Positions 1 to 9,033 of a stretch of DNA of 64,000 nt are shown piece by piece. Positions within the stretch are counted from its first letter, which is position 1. Each line of letters starts with the position of its first letter. The DNA is taken from contig JAFQQY010000020.1 of assembly GCA_017410365.1 (NCBI GenBank), forward strand, positions 62,001-126,000. The letters are read 5' to 3'. The notes beneath the pieces are model-generated. The model saw only the letters and a list, made by a program, of their open reading frames with translations, was not told the DNA's origin and made no database searches. This stretch comes from Prevotella sp. (GTDB taxonomy: Bacteria > Bacteroidota > Bacteroidia > Bacteroidales > Bacteroidaceae). The position numbers were made by a program, and so were the translations under genes.

Positions 1-20
1 ACCTAATTGCAAATCGATGA

Positions 21-263
21 CTATGCCACCCTCATCAAATCGAGCAGTGAATAGACGCGAGTAAGATTTTCAAATGTGAAATATTGGTCGTCAAGAATCA
101 TCCAGCGATTACGCTCTTTTACTGACATTTGCTTAATATCGGGAAAGAACGAAACTGGTACGATTATCTCACGACCATCAGTAAGACGGACAAGCATCTT
201 GCCTCGATGGGCCGTGAAATTCAAATCGCGGATTCCAACTTTTACATTTTCTAACTTGCACAT
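21..263 (-). CDS. DUF2442 domain protein
   Basis: Small 80-residue protein of the DUF2442 type, recognised by the pattern LTDGREIIVPVSFFP followed by a WxxLDDQ-like stretch and a C-terminal segment centred on the sequence SLLDLM. The family has no firmly established biochemical role; it usually sits beside a DUF4160 protein, and that is the case here, with the partner 13 nt upstream on the same strand. The pairing of two tiny genes looks like a toxin-antitoxin or addiction-type module, but that is inference only. There is no signal peptide or membrane segment, so it should be cytoplasmic. Confidence 0.75.
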   Translation of the reverse strand: MCKLENVKVGIRDLNFTAHRGKMLVRLTDGREIIVPVSFFPDIKQMSVKERNRWMILDDQYFTFENLTRVYSLLDLMRVA

Positions 264-276
264 GATTAATTTCCTC

Positions 277-573
277 CTATTTCTCTAAATCTATTGCAAC
301 GGTCTTTTCTCCGTTAAATGTTTTGGTTATCTGTTCGTTTATATAATCCCAATGACGATTGATTGCATCGGTAAGCATATTGTTTTCCTTTGTAGAGAGT
401 TCTGATTCAGCAATCTCTACACATTTTTCGCCATTACTTTCTATCCATATCTTTGCTAAAGAACGCATATGTCGCGTACCCTTGCGGAATACATGAACAT
501 GTCGTCTATTATCATTTACATCCAATGAAATGGCAACAATAATAAACATTTTTAGAAATGCTAATTGCCCCAT
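277..573 (-). CDS. DUF4160-like small protein
   Basis: A 98-residue protein whose N-terminal half carries the DUF4160 hallmark: a hydrophobic strand followed by a His-rich turn (RRHVHVF, compare PPHFHxxY in the family), then a basic strand and a helical end (EKCVEIAESEL...INRHWDYI). It is first in a two-gene operon with the DUF2442 gene, behind a promoter with good match to the Bacteroidota consensus. Function is unknown. The C-terminal tail after the conserved Trp is longer than in many members. No catalytic residues can be named. Confidence 0.6.
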   Translation of the reverse strand: MGQLAFLKMFIIVAISLDVNDNRRHVHVFRKGTRHMRSLAKIWIESNGEKCVEIAESELSTKENNMLTDAINRHWDYINEQITKTFNGEKTVAIDLEK

Positions 574-625
574 ATTAAATCTTTATTTCAGATAGCACTA
601 AATGTTCTCAATATATATATTTGCG

Positions 626-657
626 CAAAAATACAAAACAATTCTGTAATATGCAAA
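626..657 (-). promoter_or_regulatory. Bacteroidota-type promoter of the DUF4160/DUF2442 pair
   Basis: On the minus strand TATTTTTG (626-633) is preceded by TTTG (654-657) with a 20-nt spacer, matching the TTTG-N19/20-TAnnTTTG consensus of the Bacteroidota primary sigma factor. It lies about 55 nt before the DUF4160 start codon. Confidence 0.65.
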
Positions 658-686
658 TATCAGACAATAAAAACAAAAGATTATTC

Positions 687-950
687 TTAATATCCAGATA
701 GCAGATTCCACAAGCCGTCTTCTGAAAGGATGCCACGCTTAAGGGACTTTGGCAATAGGCCGGCTTCATCGGCTGCAAAGTCTTCTTTCCACTCCCGACT
801 GCTGTAATATGAGGCAAGTACGGCAAGCGACTGCCTCATCGCCCGCTGCTCTGCAAGGTTCCTGGGATGCTTGCTCTTCAACTGCAACACTTGGCAGTAG
901 AGTCTTTCCATCCTGATTATGCGTTGGATATTTATTGTGTAGTTATTCAT
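687..950 (-). CDS. DUF4298 domain protein
   Basis: An 87-residue soluble protein of the DUF4298 type: an N-terminal helix with the pattern IxRIxRMERLYCQVL, a middle helix, a short aromatic segment (YYSSREWKEDFAADEAG), then the conserved ending LPKSLKRGILSEDGLWNLL. The family is common in Firmicutes and Bacteroidota and has no assigned function. The gene begins 18 nt after the stop of the NhaC antiporter and has no promoter of its own in that gap, so it is probably cotranscribed with it. Confidence 0.7.
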   Translation of the reverse strand: MNNYTINIQRIIRMERLYCQVLQLKSKHPRNLAEQRAMRQSLAVLASYYSSREWKEDFAADEAGLLPKSLKRGILSEDGLWNLLSGY

Positions 951-968
951 ATAACAATAACTATCTCC

Positions 969-2426
969 TTATTTAACAAATATTGCTTTCCTGAAATAGC
1001 GGTTGCATAGTCTTGCGACGAGAAGAGTCATCAGCGGACTGAGCCAATTGAAAAGACAATAGGGAAGATAGGCTATGGTTGCCACGCCGAGCACCGTTGA
1101 CTGGGTGACTCCACACGAGTTCCACGGAATCAATACCGAGGTGACGGAGATAGAATCCTCGAGCGAGCGACTGAGCAGACGCGGTTCAAGTCCGTTGCGC
1201 CGGTAGATATTCTTATATACATTTCCGCCAAGAATCAGCGACAGGTACTGGTCGGCAGTGCAGGCATTGAAGAACAATCCGCTACCGACAGTGGCACTGA
1301 CAATGGAGTTGACCGAATGAAGACGACGGGTGAAAGCACTGGTAATAGTGGAAATCATACCACCGCCAATCATCATTCCTCCGAAAAACATTGAACACAA
1401 AATGAGATAGATTGTAGGCAGCATGCCCTCTACACCGCCCGTTGCCACGAGCGAGTTGAGCATCTCGCTGCCTGTATCAACAGTGGTCTCAGTAAAAAGC
1501 ACTCCCATGACCACGGTTGCATCGGTCATCACTCCACTGCCCCCGCCAAGAACCTCCACTATCTGAGGCTGGAAAACGAACATGCCCACGAGTCCCATCA
1601 GTGTGCTTATACCAAGAGTGACCACCGTCTTCAGTTTCAGCAGTAAAAGAACGCACGTCAACAGAGGTATGAGCAACACCCACGGCGTGATATTGAACGA
1701 AGCCTGCAGATGCTCGGTAATCTCGATGGAATGGGACAAAACAGAAACAGGCGTCAGTTGTCCGACGATGAAATAGACTATCAAGGCGATGGTCATGCTC
1801 GGAATGGTGGTGATGAAAATATACTTGATATGCGCAAAGAGATCTACACCACACGACGAGGATGCCAGTACCGTGGTATCAGACAGGGGCGACATCTTAT
1901 CACCAAAATATGCGCCCGAGATAATAGCACCAGCTATCCACCCGTCGCTGAAGCCCAGCACCTGACCGATGCCCATCAGTGCCACGCCGATGGTGGCGAT
2001 GGTGGTCCAGGAACTGCCGCTGATAACAGAGACAACAGAGCAGATAGCACAGGCAATGAAGAGAAAGAGTTGCGGACTGAGCAGTTCCAGGCCGTAGTCT
2101 ATAAGCGCCGGCACCACCCCACTCATCATCCATGTAGCAGAGACGGTGGCTATAAAAACAAGAATAGGTATGGCAGGCAGAATCTGTGCGGCACTCTTAC
2201 GCAGTCCTAACCACAGACGTTGCAGCGAGCACTGATAACCAACAATGGCTATAAGTGCCGTAAGCACTGCTGCACCAAACAGGATATAGTGGCTAACCGA
2301 CTGTGCCGTATCTGCTCCCCACACGACAATGATGCCGATAATGGCAAGAAGCAATGCCACCACGGGCACAAGCGACCAAAATAATGATGGCATGCGGCGG
2401 GAAGGGTTCGTTTTTTCTGATTCCAC
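969..2426 (-). CDS. nhaC: Na+/H+ antiporter, NhaC family
   Basis: A 485-residue polytopic membrane protein expected to exchange sodium for protons across the inner membrane. Roughly 11-12 hydrophobic segments can be counted. Family landmarks are seen: SGSSWTTIATIG and GAYFGDKMSPLSDTTVLAS in the first half, with Asp and Ser residues that belong to the ion path of the NhaC/ArsB-like fold, and SLEDSISVTSVLIPWNSCG near the C-terminus. The length is normal for NhaC. It reads divergently from the CE12 esterase gene and probably carries the DUF4298 gene as a downstream partner. Arginine/ornithine-type relatives of the fold exist, so the substrate is inferred from family. Confidence 0.9.
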   Translation of the reverse strand: MESEKTNPSRRMPSLFWSLVPVVALLLAIIGIIVVWGADTAQSVSHYILFGAAVLTALIAIVGYQCSLQRLWLGLRKSAAQILPAIPILVFIATVSATWMMSGVVPALIDYGLELLSPQLFLFIACAICSVVSVISGSSWTTIATIGVALMGIGQVLGFSDGWIAGAIISGAYFGDKMSPLSDTTVLASSSCGVDLFAHIKYIFITTIPSMTIALIVYFIVGQLTPVSVLSHSIEITEHLQASFNITPWVLLIPLLTCVLLLLKLKTVVTLGISTLMGLVGMFVFQPQIVEVLGGGSGVMTDATVVMGVLFTETTVDTGSEMLNSLVATGGVEGMLPTIYLILCSMFFGGMMIGGGMISTITSAFTRRLHSVNSIVSATVGSGLFFNACTADQYLSLILGGNVYKNIYRRNGLEPRLLSRSLEDSISVTSVLIPWNSCGVTQSTVLGVATIAYLPYCLFNWLSPLMTLLVARLCNRYFRKAIFVK

Positions 2427-2451
2427 AGGTGTATTTTTTATTTCACGGATG

Positions 2452-2459
2452 CAAAGGTA
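2452..2459 (-). promoter_or_regulatory. Promoter -7 box of nhaC
   Basis: TACCTTTG on the minus strand, 25 nt before the antiporter start codon, matches the TAnnTTTG -7 element of Bacteroidota promoters. It is in a divergent intergenic region with the CE12 promoter. No convincing -33 TTTG was identified at the right distance. Confidence 0.5.
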
Positions 2460-2536
2460 TATAATTTATCGCATACTTTGACTTAATTTTAAACTCCTTT
2501 GATTTTTTTTTCACCCCATTCCATCGGTTTTATGCA

Positions 2537-2544
2537 TAATTTTG
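2537..2544 (+). promoter_or_regulatory. Promoter -7 box of the CE12-CE8 operon
   Basis: TAATTTTG followed by CAAAC lies 60 nt before the CE12 start codon and matches the TAnnTTTG -7 element. It would produce a transcript with a leader of about 50 nt rich in A. Confidence 0.5.
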
Positions 2545-2603
2545 CAAACGTGAAAAAAGCCTCACAACTCTTACACTAAAAAAATAAAACTAAAAATAAG
2601 ACA

Positions 2604-4559
2604 ATGAAGACCAAAAAACTATTATGCATTAAGCATTATGCATTAAGCTTTGTTCTCGTTCTGGCAGCACTTATGCTGATGAGTGCCGGAACAGTGAAGG
2701 TGCATACCTGTGGCGACTCCACAATGGCACCATACGACGAATCGGCCACAGTAACCCGTGGCTGGGGAATGTACTTCCATCAGTTCCTGAATGGTGTGAC
2801 ATCAATCAACTACGCACGCGGCGGGCGCGACACGCGCGGATTCTATAATGAGGCCGACCGCTGGGGTGCAGTGAAGAGCAACATGCAGCCGGGCGACTAT
2901 GTGCTCATACAGTTTGCTCATAACGACGAGAAGAACGGCGGTATGGACGGTATGGCTCTGAAAGAATACTACCAGAGTATTGGCAACACTGCCGAGGCAA
3001 ACAAGGTTGATACCCGCGGTACAGTGCCAAGCACTACCTACAAGGAATATCTGCGCAAGTATGTAGAGGAAACTCGCGCACTGGGCGGCAACCCTATCCT
3101 CGTGGCTCCTGTATGCCGCAGCTACTTCAGCGGCAACAAGATTCGCCGTAACGGTCGTCACGACCTGGGCGACAGTTTCTCTGTGCTTACAGAGAACGGA
3201 CCTGTTAGCGGGCAGAAGGTGGCAGAGAGCGACCACTCTATGGACTATCCTTATCAGATGAAGTTGGTGGCAGAGGAGATGAACGTGCCGTTTATCGACC
3301 TTACCACAGCCACAGCCGAACTCTACGAGAGCTACGGCGACGCCAAATGTCATGAATATCTGTTCGACGGCGACGGCAGCACCCACTTCAACACTACTGG
3401 TGCTCTGCTCGTGGCTCGCAAGTGTGCCGAACTGATGAAGGCACAAGGCATCCTGGCCGATAACATCGTACTGCCAAGCGACCTCAGCGTAACACCTGCC
3501 GAGGCAGACCTTGGCGAGGCTTACAAAGGACAGACTCTGCGCAAGGAGTTTACACTCAACGGATTCAGCCTTACTCCTGAGAGCGGAACTATCACCATAA
3601 GTGCTTCTGAGGGCATAACACTGTCAACAGACAAGAACAACTGGCAGAACACACTTAGCGTAAACTACACCGCCTCAACGCTGGTGCAGACATTCTACGC
3701 ACAGCTGACACTGACTCAGAATGGACTGACCGAGGGTAAGGTAATAATCAAGCAGGGCGACAAGACCATCGAGGTGCCGGTAAAGGCAACTGCCGTAACC
3801 CTGGAAGGCGGAACAGCAGTGAAGGCTTTCTGGCGCTTGGAGAAGGATGAGTCATGCGTGCTCACCGGTCCGGCAACGGTAATAGAGCAGTCATGGTCTA
3901 ACATGTATGTTCAGAGATATGCATGTCCGAAGGGCGGCAAGGATGGCAACGGCAATTACTATACACAGTATCCTGACGGCATTCCTGCAGGCGAGACTCC
4001 CGACCGCAAGACACAGCGCAACCTGCTGACCGGCGACCAGTGGCCTGACGGCGAGATTGACGACAACCCGGAGCGTTATATCGACTTCGGACTGAAAGCC
4101 AACGTCGGCACAGAACTGAAGATAAACAACATAAGTCTCTATGTGGGCGGCGCTGGCGGCAACGGAATGATGTGCCACGTTTATTATTCTACCGACAACT
4201 TCCAGACACGCACCACTATCTATGCACCAAGCAAGATGGTAGCTAACACGATGAACGGCGTGAGCTGTCAGCCTGTCATCACCCTGAAAGAGGGCGAGGA
4301 GGTACACGTGCGCATCTATCCTTGGTATAACGGTGCAGCATCGGGCAAGACCATCTGTCTGAGCGACGTTACCATCGAGGGCATGGTGTTCGATGCCTCT
4401 GCCGACGGTATTAATGGTGTAATAAACAACCCCAACGTGGTTAGCGTAAACTACTACGATGCCAATGGGAGAGCACTGTCATCACAGACCGAAGGCGTGA
4501 ATATTATCCGCACAACTTATGCTGACGGGAATACAGATATAAAGAAAGTGGTGAGGTAA
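2604..4559 (+). CDS. Secreted SGNH hydrolase, rhamnogalacturonan acetylesterase (CE12-like)
   Basis: A 651-residue exported esterase expected to remove acetyl groups from rhamnogalacturonan/pectin. After a signal peptide (about residues 1-29) comes an SGNH domain (about 33-280) with block I GDSTMAPYDES (catalytic Ser), block II GGRDTRGF, block III QFAHNDE and block V DGSTHFNTTGA carrying the Asp-His pair. Beta-sandwich-like regions follow, and a C-terminal tail (about 605-651; YYDANGRALSS...NIIRTTYADG) resembles the sorting/adhesion tails of Prevotella secreted enzymes. The CE8 gene follows after 42 nt, so an operon is likely. Oddity: part of the signal peptide (CIKHYALSF) is encoded by an intergenic-type ATGCATTAAGC repeat. 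Substrate assignment comes from family and context. Confidence 0.85.
   Translation: MKTKKLLCIKHYALSFVLVLAALMLMSAGTVKVHTCGDSTMAPYDESATVTRGWGMYFHQFLNGVTSINYARGGRDTRGFYNEADRWGAVKSNMQPGDYVLIQFAHNDEKNGGMDGMALKEYYQSIGNTAEANKVDTRGTVPSTTYKEYLRKYVEETRALGGNPILVAPVCRSYFSGNKIRRNGRHDLGDSFSVLTENGPVSGQKVAESDHSMDYPYQMKLVAEEMNVPFIDLTTATAELYESYGDAKCHEYLFDGDGSTHFNTTGALLVARKCAELMKAQGILADNIVLPSDLSVTPAEADLGEAYKGQTLRKEFTLNGFSLTPESGTITISASEGITLSTDKNNWQNTLSVNYTASTLVQTFYAQLTLTQNGLTEGKVIIKQGDKTIEVPVKATAVTLEGGTAVKAFWRLEKDESCVLTGPATVIEQSWSNMYVQRYACPKGGKDGNGNYYTQYPDGIPAGETPDRKTQRNLLTGDQWPDGEIDDNPERYIDFGLKANVGTELKINNISLYVGGAGGNGMMCHVYYSTDNFQTRTTIYAPSKMVANTMNGVSCQPVITLKEGEEVHVRIYPWYNGAASGKTICLSDVTIEGMVFDASADGINGVINNPNVVSVNYYDANGRALSSQTEGVNIIRTTYADGNTDIKKVVR
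2621..2648 (+). repeat. ATGCATTAAGCATT repeat inside the CE12 signal peptide
   Basis: Two copies of ATTATGCATTAAGC lie head to tail within the 5' end of the CE12 gene. The same word family (GCATTAAGCATTATACATTAAGC) is found at the folP 3' end around 39066-39106. It encodes the hydrophobic core start of the signal peptide. Confidence 0.6.
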
Positions 4560-4601
4560 CTCAAGAACTCAATAACTCAAAAACTTAAATAAAACTCCAT
4601 T

Positions 4602-7600
4602 ATGAAAAAGAACTTTTTAAATGGGCTTCTGCTCATGCTCGTCAGTCTCTTTGCCACATCGGCAAAGGCAGAGAGCGTGCAGATAGCCAACTGGACATTC
4701 GACACTGGCTACGACGTGGCTGAGAATGTTTACACGCCTAACAGCAACGCATGGGCGGCTGTAGGACATTTCTGGTTTAAAGACGGACAACCGAAGTTCG
4801 TTGCTAACGAGGCCGTTGGCAACGCTGCCGACTATGTCATGACAGCACAATCGGAAGGCCGCTACTGGCAGTTGTGCGAGGGTTATCAGAACAAGGTGCT
4901 GCGCATAGAGAATGCTGACGCCAACGACATCAGCGACTATACCGACGCATCTAAGCATAATGTATATTACGAGATTCAGTTCCCTACCAAGGGATATAAG
5001 AACATCTCTATAGAATATGCATGTGCCTATGGAGCCAATGCCGTGGCTTCACTGCAGACAGTGGTTTCTACCGACGGCGGTGCAACATGGTTTGACGGCG
5101 GTTCATGCCAGACAGCAGCAAACTGGTGGATATACAATGTCAACACTGTGACCTTGTCTGCCAATAACAAGGACAAGGTTATCGTGCGTCTCATCGCCGG
5201 CAACACTTTCAAAAGCAACTGGAACATGGACTATGTGAAGGTTATGGGTGAGGCAATGGAAGAGGCTAAGCCTATCGAAGCAAAGGATGCTACAATAGCA
5301 TGGGCTTTCGACCAGGGTGTTGAGAATCCTACAATGGCAACGGTTTCTGTTCCTGAGGCTGTTTCTACAACAAGTTGGGAATTGGGCAGCAACGTTACTC
5401 TTCAAGCAACCGCATCTGCAGGCACAGAGACAATGACAAAGATTCAGCCTGTAGTAAGCATCGGCAGAGCACAGGAGGAGAACTCTTATGTTAAATACAC
5501 AATCATTCCTAAAAAAGGCGTTAAGTTCACACCAAAGAAACTCAGCTTCAACGCAGCTAAGTTTGGTACAAGCGGCGGACAGTTTGACGTATATGTTATT
5601 CGTGGCGAAGAGAAGGTTCAGTTGACAGAAGGTTTCAATCCTGAGCGCAACAACACCGGCAATGGTTTCACAGCTGTAGAACATGCAATCAACGGTATGG
5701 GCGCCAGCGAGGAAAGAATAGAGCTATGGTTCTATATCTGGAATCTTGCCAACAACAAGCAGGTGGGTCTGAGTGACATCACACTGACAGGTGACTTCGA
5801 AGGTACTCCAGAGGCAGTTCCTGTATATACTCTGAATGTCAAGTCAGGCATGGAGGGTGCTGGCAAGATTGCCGTCAATCCTTCAGGCAACGAGTTTGAT
5901 GCAGGCACAGAAATAACTCTTTCTGTAACAGAGAACTTCGGCTACCACTTCACATCATGGACAGATGCTCAGGGCAACGTTGTTTCTGACAAGAATCCTT
6001 ATACATTCGAGATTTCTGCAAATACCGACCTTACAGCAAACTTCGACAAGAACAACGTATATGCTCTCAACTATGTTGCCATCGACGATATGGGCAACAA
6101 GTATGGCAACCAGAACCTCGTGACATTCCTACCTGAGGGCAATATCGTTGACGGTGTTCACTACTACGAGGAAGGCACAGACGTGAAACTGACTGTTGCC
6201 AACAATAAGATTCTCTCGTTCACAGGTTGGGAAGACGGTACAACAAATGCCGAGCGCATCATCAACATGGACGGCGAGAAGAACGTAACCGTAAACTATG
6301 CCGTGGCCGACTATATCGTGGCATGGGACCTCTATCAGGATCAGCCTAACTCTCAGCGTGCAGCCGACTACCGCAGCAACAGCGAGAATGCCGGTCTGCT
6401 CTCACTGCGCAATGCTGCCGGCAGTACAACAAGCTGGCTTACTCGCGGTGTAAACAACGGTGCTGAGGAAGGCCGTTGGGGCGCACGTATCTGGAAGCTC
6501 CGCTCAGAAGGATGGTACTGGGAAGTATCTTTCTCAACAAAGGGATACAGCAACATCAAGTTCTCTAATGGTTTCGGACACAACTACAACACATATTCTG
6601 TGATTAAGGCTGAATACTCTGTTGACGGAACAAACTTCACAGAGGTTGGCACATACGACATTCCTGAGCGCGGATGGGTTGACGGTGAGTTCACTCTTCC
6701 TGCTGACGCCAACAACCAGGAGCGCGTATATATCCGTTGGATGCCAGGTTCTGAAGAACTGGTTGGCGCAGAGACCGACTACGATGGTCTTTCTATCGGT
6801 GACATCTTCGTATTGGCAGAGAGCGAGCAGGCCAACGACCAGACAGCACCAGTGCTCGTAAGCAGCAACCCTGCCAACGGAGCAACAGGCGCTTCGGCTA
6901 CAGGCAGCATCGTACTTACATTCGACGAGCGCGTGAAGGTTGGTACAGGCAACGCCACTCTCAACGGCGAGGCGATTGCTCCAACCGTAACTGGTAAGAC
7001 AGCTGTGTTCCAGTATGCAGGTCTTGACTATAACAAGGAATACTCATTCACACTGCCTGCTGGCGTAATCACCGACCGCAGCGGCAACGCTTATGCCGGT
7101 ACAACTATCAACTTCACTACAATGGAGCGCACACAGCCAGCAGCACGCATCTATGATGCAGTTGTTGCAGCTGACGGTTCTGGCGACTACAAGACTGTTC
7201 AAGAGGCTATCGACGCTGCTCCTGCCGGCAGAGCATTCCCATGGCTCATCTTCATCAAGAACGGTGAATATAAGGGTCACGTTGACGTTCCTGCCAACAA
7301 ACCATACTTGCACTTCATCGGACAGGAGCGCGACAAGGTAATCATCACCGACGACAAACTCTGTGGCGGCGACAATGCTGTCCACGTAAGCGTAGGTGCA
7401 ACGGTTGTGGTTAATTCAAACAACTGCTACTTCGACAACCTGACACTCGAAAACTCATGGGGTCATGACAAGCAGGCGGGTCCACAGGCATTGGCTCTGA
7501 ATACCAGCGGCGACCGCACTGTGTTCAAGAACGTGGCAATGCTGTCTTATCAGGACACATGGATTACTCCTTCTACATCAAACTACCGTGTTTATGCCAA

Positions 7601-8468
7601 GGACTGCTTCATCGAGGGTGCTGTAGACTTTATCTACAACAGCGGTAACATCTATATCGACAACACAACTCTCTACATCAACCGCAAGAGCGGTGGCTAT
7701 ATCGTGGCTCCTTCTCATGCAGCCGACGTTAAATGGGGATATGTGTTCATGAACTGTACCATCACTGCTCCTGGCAATCCTGCCGAGACAGATGTATGGC
7801 TCGGCCGCCCATGGCACAACCAGCCAAAGACCGTATTCATCAACACCACTGCCGAGGTAACAATTCCTGCAGCAGGATGGTATGAGAAGATGGGTGGTCT
7901 GCCTGCACTCTGGGCAGAGTACAACACAATGGACGGCGACGGCAATCCTCTCGACCTCTCACAGCGCCGCAGCTCTTACTGGAAGGAAGTTGACGGCGAA
8001 CAGGTTTGGGTACACAACGTGAAGAATGTGCTCACTGCCGAGGAGGCAGCCCAATATACAGTGAAGAACGTGCTTTCTGGTTCTGACAACTGGCAGCCAT
8101 CTATCATCACAGAGTCTTGCGCTGCTCCTCAGGCTAAGATTGAGGGCAACAAGATTGTTTGGGATGCCGTACCATACGCTATCTGTTATGTAATCATAAA
8201 GGACAACGAGGTGGTTGGGTTCACCACTGAGTGTGAGTTTGCTTGCGAGGCAAATGCAGAGTACAAGGTGTTCGCTGCAAACGAGCAGGGCGGTCTGAGC
8301 AAGGCTTCTGTTCCTGGCGTTACCGACGGCATCAGCAGTCTGCCAACAGCCGACGGCCAACAGCCAACAGCCATCTACACACTCGACGGCAAGCGCGTAC
8401 AGCAGTTGCAGCAGGGCATCAACATCATCAAGACTGCCAATGGCGAGGTTAAGAAAATCATAAAATAG
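4602..8468 (+). CDS. Secreted multidomain pectin methylesterase (CE8)
   Basis: A 1288-residue exported pectinesterase that should hydrolyse methyl esters of polygalacturonate outside the cytoplasm. Order of parts: signal peptide (1-24); two beta-sandwich/CBM-like regions (about 30-210 and 230-405); two InlB-type repeats (about 410-485 and 490-570; FTSWTDAQGN and FTGWEDGTTN); another sandwich region; an SbsA-type Ig domain (about 750-840; TAPVLVSSNPANGATG); the CE8 beta-helix (about 845-1140); a fibronectin-like segment; and a sorting-like tail (IYTLDGKRVQ...GINIIK). CE8 motifs are present: GPQALAL, YQDTW (Asp near 985), GAVDFIY (Asp near 1009) and WLGRPW (Arg, Trp). The gene follows the CE12 esterase and ends in a strong hairpin terminator. 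The DGQQPTA stretch before the tail is encoded by a short CCAACAGCC-type repeat. Confidence 0.93.
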   Translation: MKKNFLNGLLLMLVSLFATSAKAESVQIANWTFDTGYDVAENVYTPNSNAWAAVGHFWFKDGQPKFVANEAVGNAADYVMTAQSEGRYWQLCEGYQNKVLRIENADANDISDYTDASKHNVYYEIQFPTKGYKNISIEYACAYGANAVASLQTVVSTDGGATWFDGGSCQTAANWWIYNVNTVTLSANNKDKVIVRLIAGNTFKSNWNMDYVKVMGEAMEEAKPIEAKDATIAWAFDQGVENPTMATVSVPEAVSTTSWELGSNVTLQATASAGTETMTKIQPVVSIGRAQEENSYVKYTIIPKKGVKFTPKKLSFNAAKFGTSGGQFDVYVIRGEEKVQLTEGFNPERNNTGNGFTAVEHAINGMGASEERIELWFYIWNLANNKQVGLSDITLTGDFEGTPEAVPVYTLNVKSGMEGAGKIAVNPSGNEFDAGTEITLSVTENFGYHFTSWTDAQGNVVSDKNPYTFEISANTDLTANFDKNNVYALNYVAIDDMGNKYGNQNLVTFLPEGNIVDGVHYYEEGTDVKLTVANNKILSFTGWEDGTTNAERIINMDGEKNVTVNYAVADYIVAWDLYQDQPNSQRAADYRSNSENAGLLSLRNAAGSTTSWLTRGVNNGAEEGRWGARIWKLRSEGWYWEVSFSTKGYSNIKFSNGFGHNYNTYSVIKAEYSVDGTNFTEVGTYDIPERGWVDGEFTLPADANNQERVYIRWMPGSEELVGAETDYDGLSIGDIFVLAESEQANDQTAPVLVSSNPANGATGASATGSIVLTFDERVKVGTGNATLNGEAIAPTVTGKTAVFQYAGLDYNKEYSFTLPAGVITDRSGNAYAGTTINFTTMERTQPAARIYDAVVAADGSGDYKTVQEAIDAAPAGRAFPWLIFIKNGEYKGHVDVPANKPYLHFIGQERDKVIITDDKLCGGDNAVHVSVGATVVVNSNNCYFDNLTLENSWGHDKQAGPQALALNTSGDRTVFKNVAMLSYQDTWITPSTSNYRVYAKDCFIEGAVDFIYNSGNIYIDNTTLYINRKSGGYIVAPSHAADVKWGYVFMNCTITAPGNPAETDVWLGRPWHNQPKTVFINTTAEVTIPAAGWYEKMGGLPALWAEYNTMDGDGNPLDLSQRRSSYWKEVDGEQVWVHNVKNVLTAEEAAQYTVKNVLSGSDNWQPSIITESCAAPQAKIEGNKIVWDAVPYAICYVIIKDNEVVGFTTECEFACEANAEYKVFAANEQGGLSKASVPGVTDGISSLPTADGQQPTAIYTLDGKRVQQLQQGINIIKTANGEVKKIIK

Positions 8469-8512
8469 TAAGTAGTATTCTCGGCATTCTCATCAGCGGA
8501 GATGCCAATGGT

Positions 8513-8557
8513 AAAGGTCGCATTCTATCTGTAAAGATTAGCAATGCGACCTTTTTC
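8513..8557 (+). terminator. Rho-independent terminator after the CE8 gene
   Basis: A perfect 12-bp stem (AAAGGTCGCATT at 8513-8524 with its complement at 8543-8554) encloses an 18-nt loop and runs into a T-rich end. It is 44 nt after the pectinesterase stop and should end the CE12-CE8 transcript. Confidence 0.85.
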
Positions 8558-8643
8558 TTACCATTATGTCGTATTTTCCTCTAATTGATAAATATTTACC
8601 CCTTTTCGATTAAAAATTAAACCTTCAAGAAAGCAAATAGCAG

Positions 8644-8890
8644 TAATTTTGCAACAACAAGAAACAGGTCTCGCCGGTAAGATGGATTAGAGATTACGGA
8701 TTAAAGATTAAGGATTGCTAACAAGCATACACTCTTAACTCCTAAAGTACCAACTTGTAAACTGAGAAATAAAGATAGTTAGTTAAATATTTTATGGTTA
8801 TTAGTTAGTAGTTGTACCTGCTGCGAAGCAGGTAAACGATAAGAAAGCTCCCGATGCATATTGACATCTGGAGCTTTCTTGATTTTTAGG
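8644..8890 (+). ncRNA. Possible small RNA in the CE8-catalase gap
   Basis: This stretch has no plausible ORF but has the outline of a small transcript: a TAATTTTG -7 box (8644-8651), about 160 nt of A/T-rich sequence with repeated GGATTA-like words, a 7-bp hairpin with a GCGA (GNRA) tetraloop (8816-8833) and an intrinsic terminator (8841-8887). No known RNA family was recognised, and a clear -33 element is missing, so this is only a candidate. Confidence 0.3.
8841..8887 (+). terminator. Rho-independent terminator hairpin
   Basis: AAGAAAGCTCC (8841-8851) pairs perfectly with GGAGCTTTCTT (8870-8880), with an 18-nt loop, followed by GATTTTT. On the minus strand the hairpin is preceded by AAAAATC and followed by ATCG, so it favours the plus direction. 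A GNRA hairpin sits just upstream (8816-8833). Confidence 0.75.
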
Positions 8891-8897
8891 AACAAGC

Positions 8898-9033
8898 AAC
8901 TCATCAACTCATAAACTTATTAACTTCTCAACTTCTCAACTCATAAACTTATTAACTTCTCAACTTCTCAACTCATCAACTTATCAACTCATCAACTTCT
9001 CAACTCATTCACTTCTCAACTTTCCAACTCTCT
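8898..9033. repeat. Degenerate 8-bp tandem array (AACTYNTN)17
   Basis: Seventeen consecutive octamers, all in register, of the form AACTCATC, AACTCATA, AACTTATT or AACTTCTC. The last three units lie inside the catalase gene and encode its final residues and stop codon. The same octamer family recurs at 4562-4590, 29884-29923, 43208-43255 and 56311-56413, in both orientations. Confidence 0.9.

Noticed and set aside
2802-3446. 214-codon ORF opposite the CE12 esterase gene
   Set aside because: It is fully antisense to a clearly conserved esterase with all SGNH motifs and has Val/His/Ala-rich composition typical of shadow frames.
2604-8468. A canonical polysaccharide utilisation locus
   Set aside because: No SusC, SusD, hybrid two-component system or AraC regulator is present in the window; only a two-gene operon can be supported here.
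8898-9033. CRISPR-like array
   Set aside because: Units are 8 bp, contiguous and without unique spacers, and no cas gene is in the window; it is a simple tandem array.
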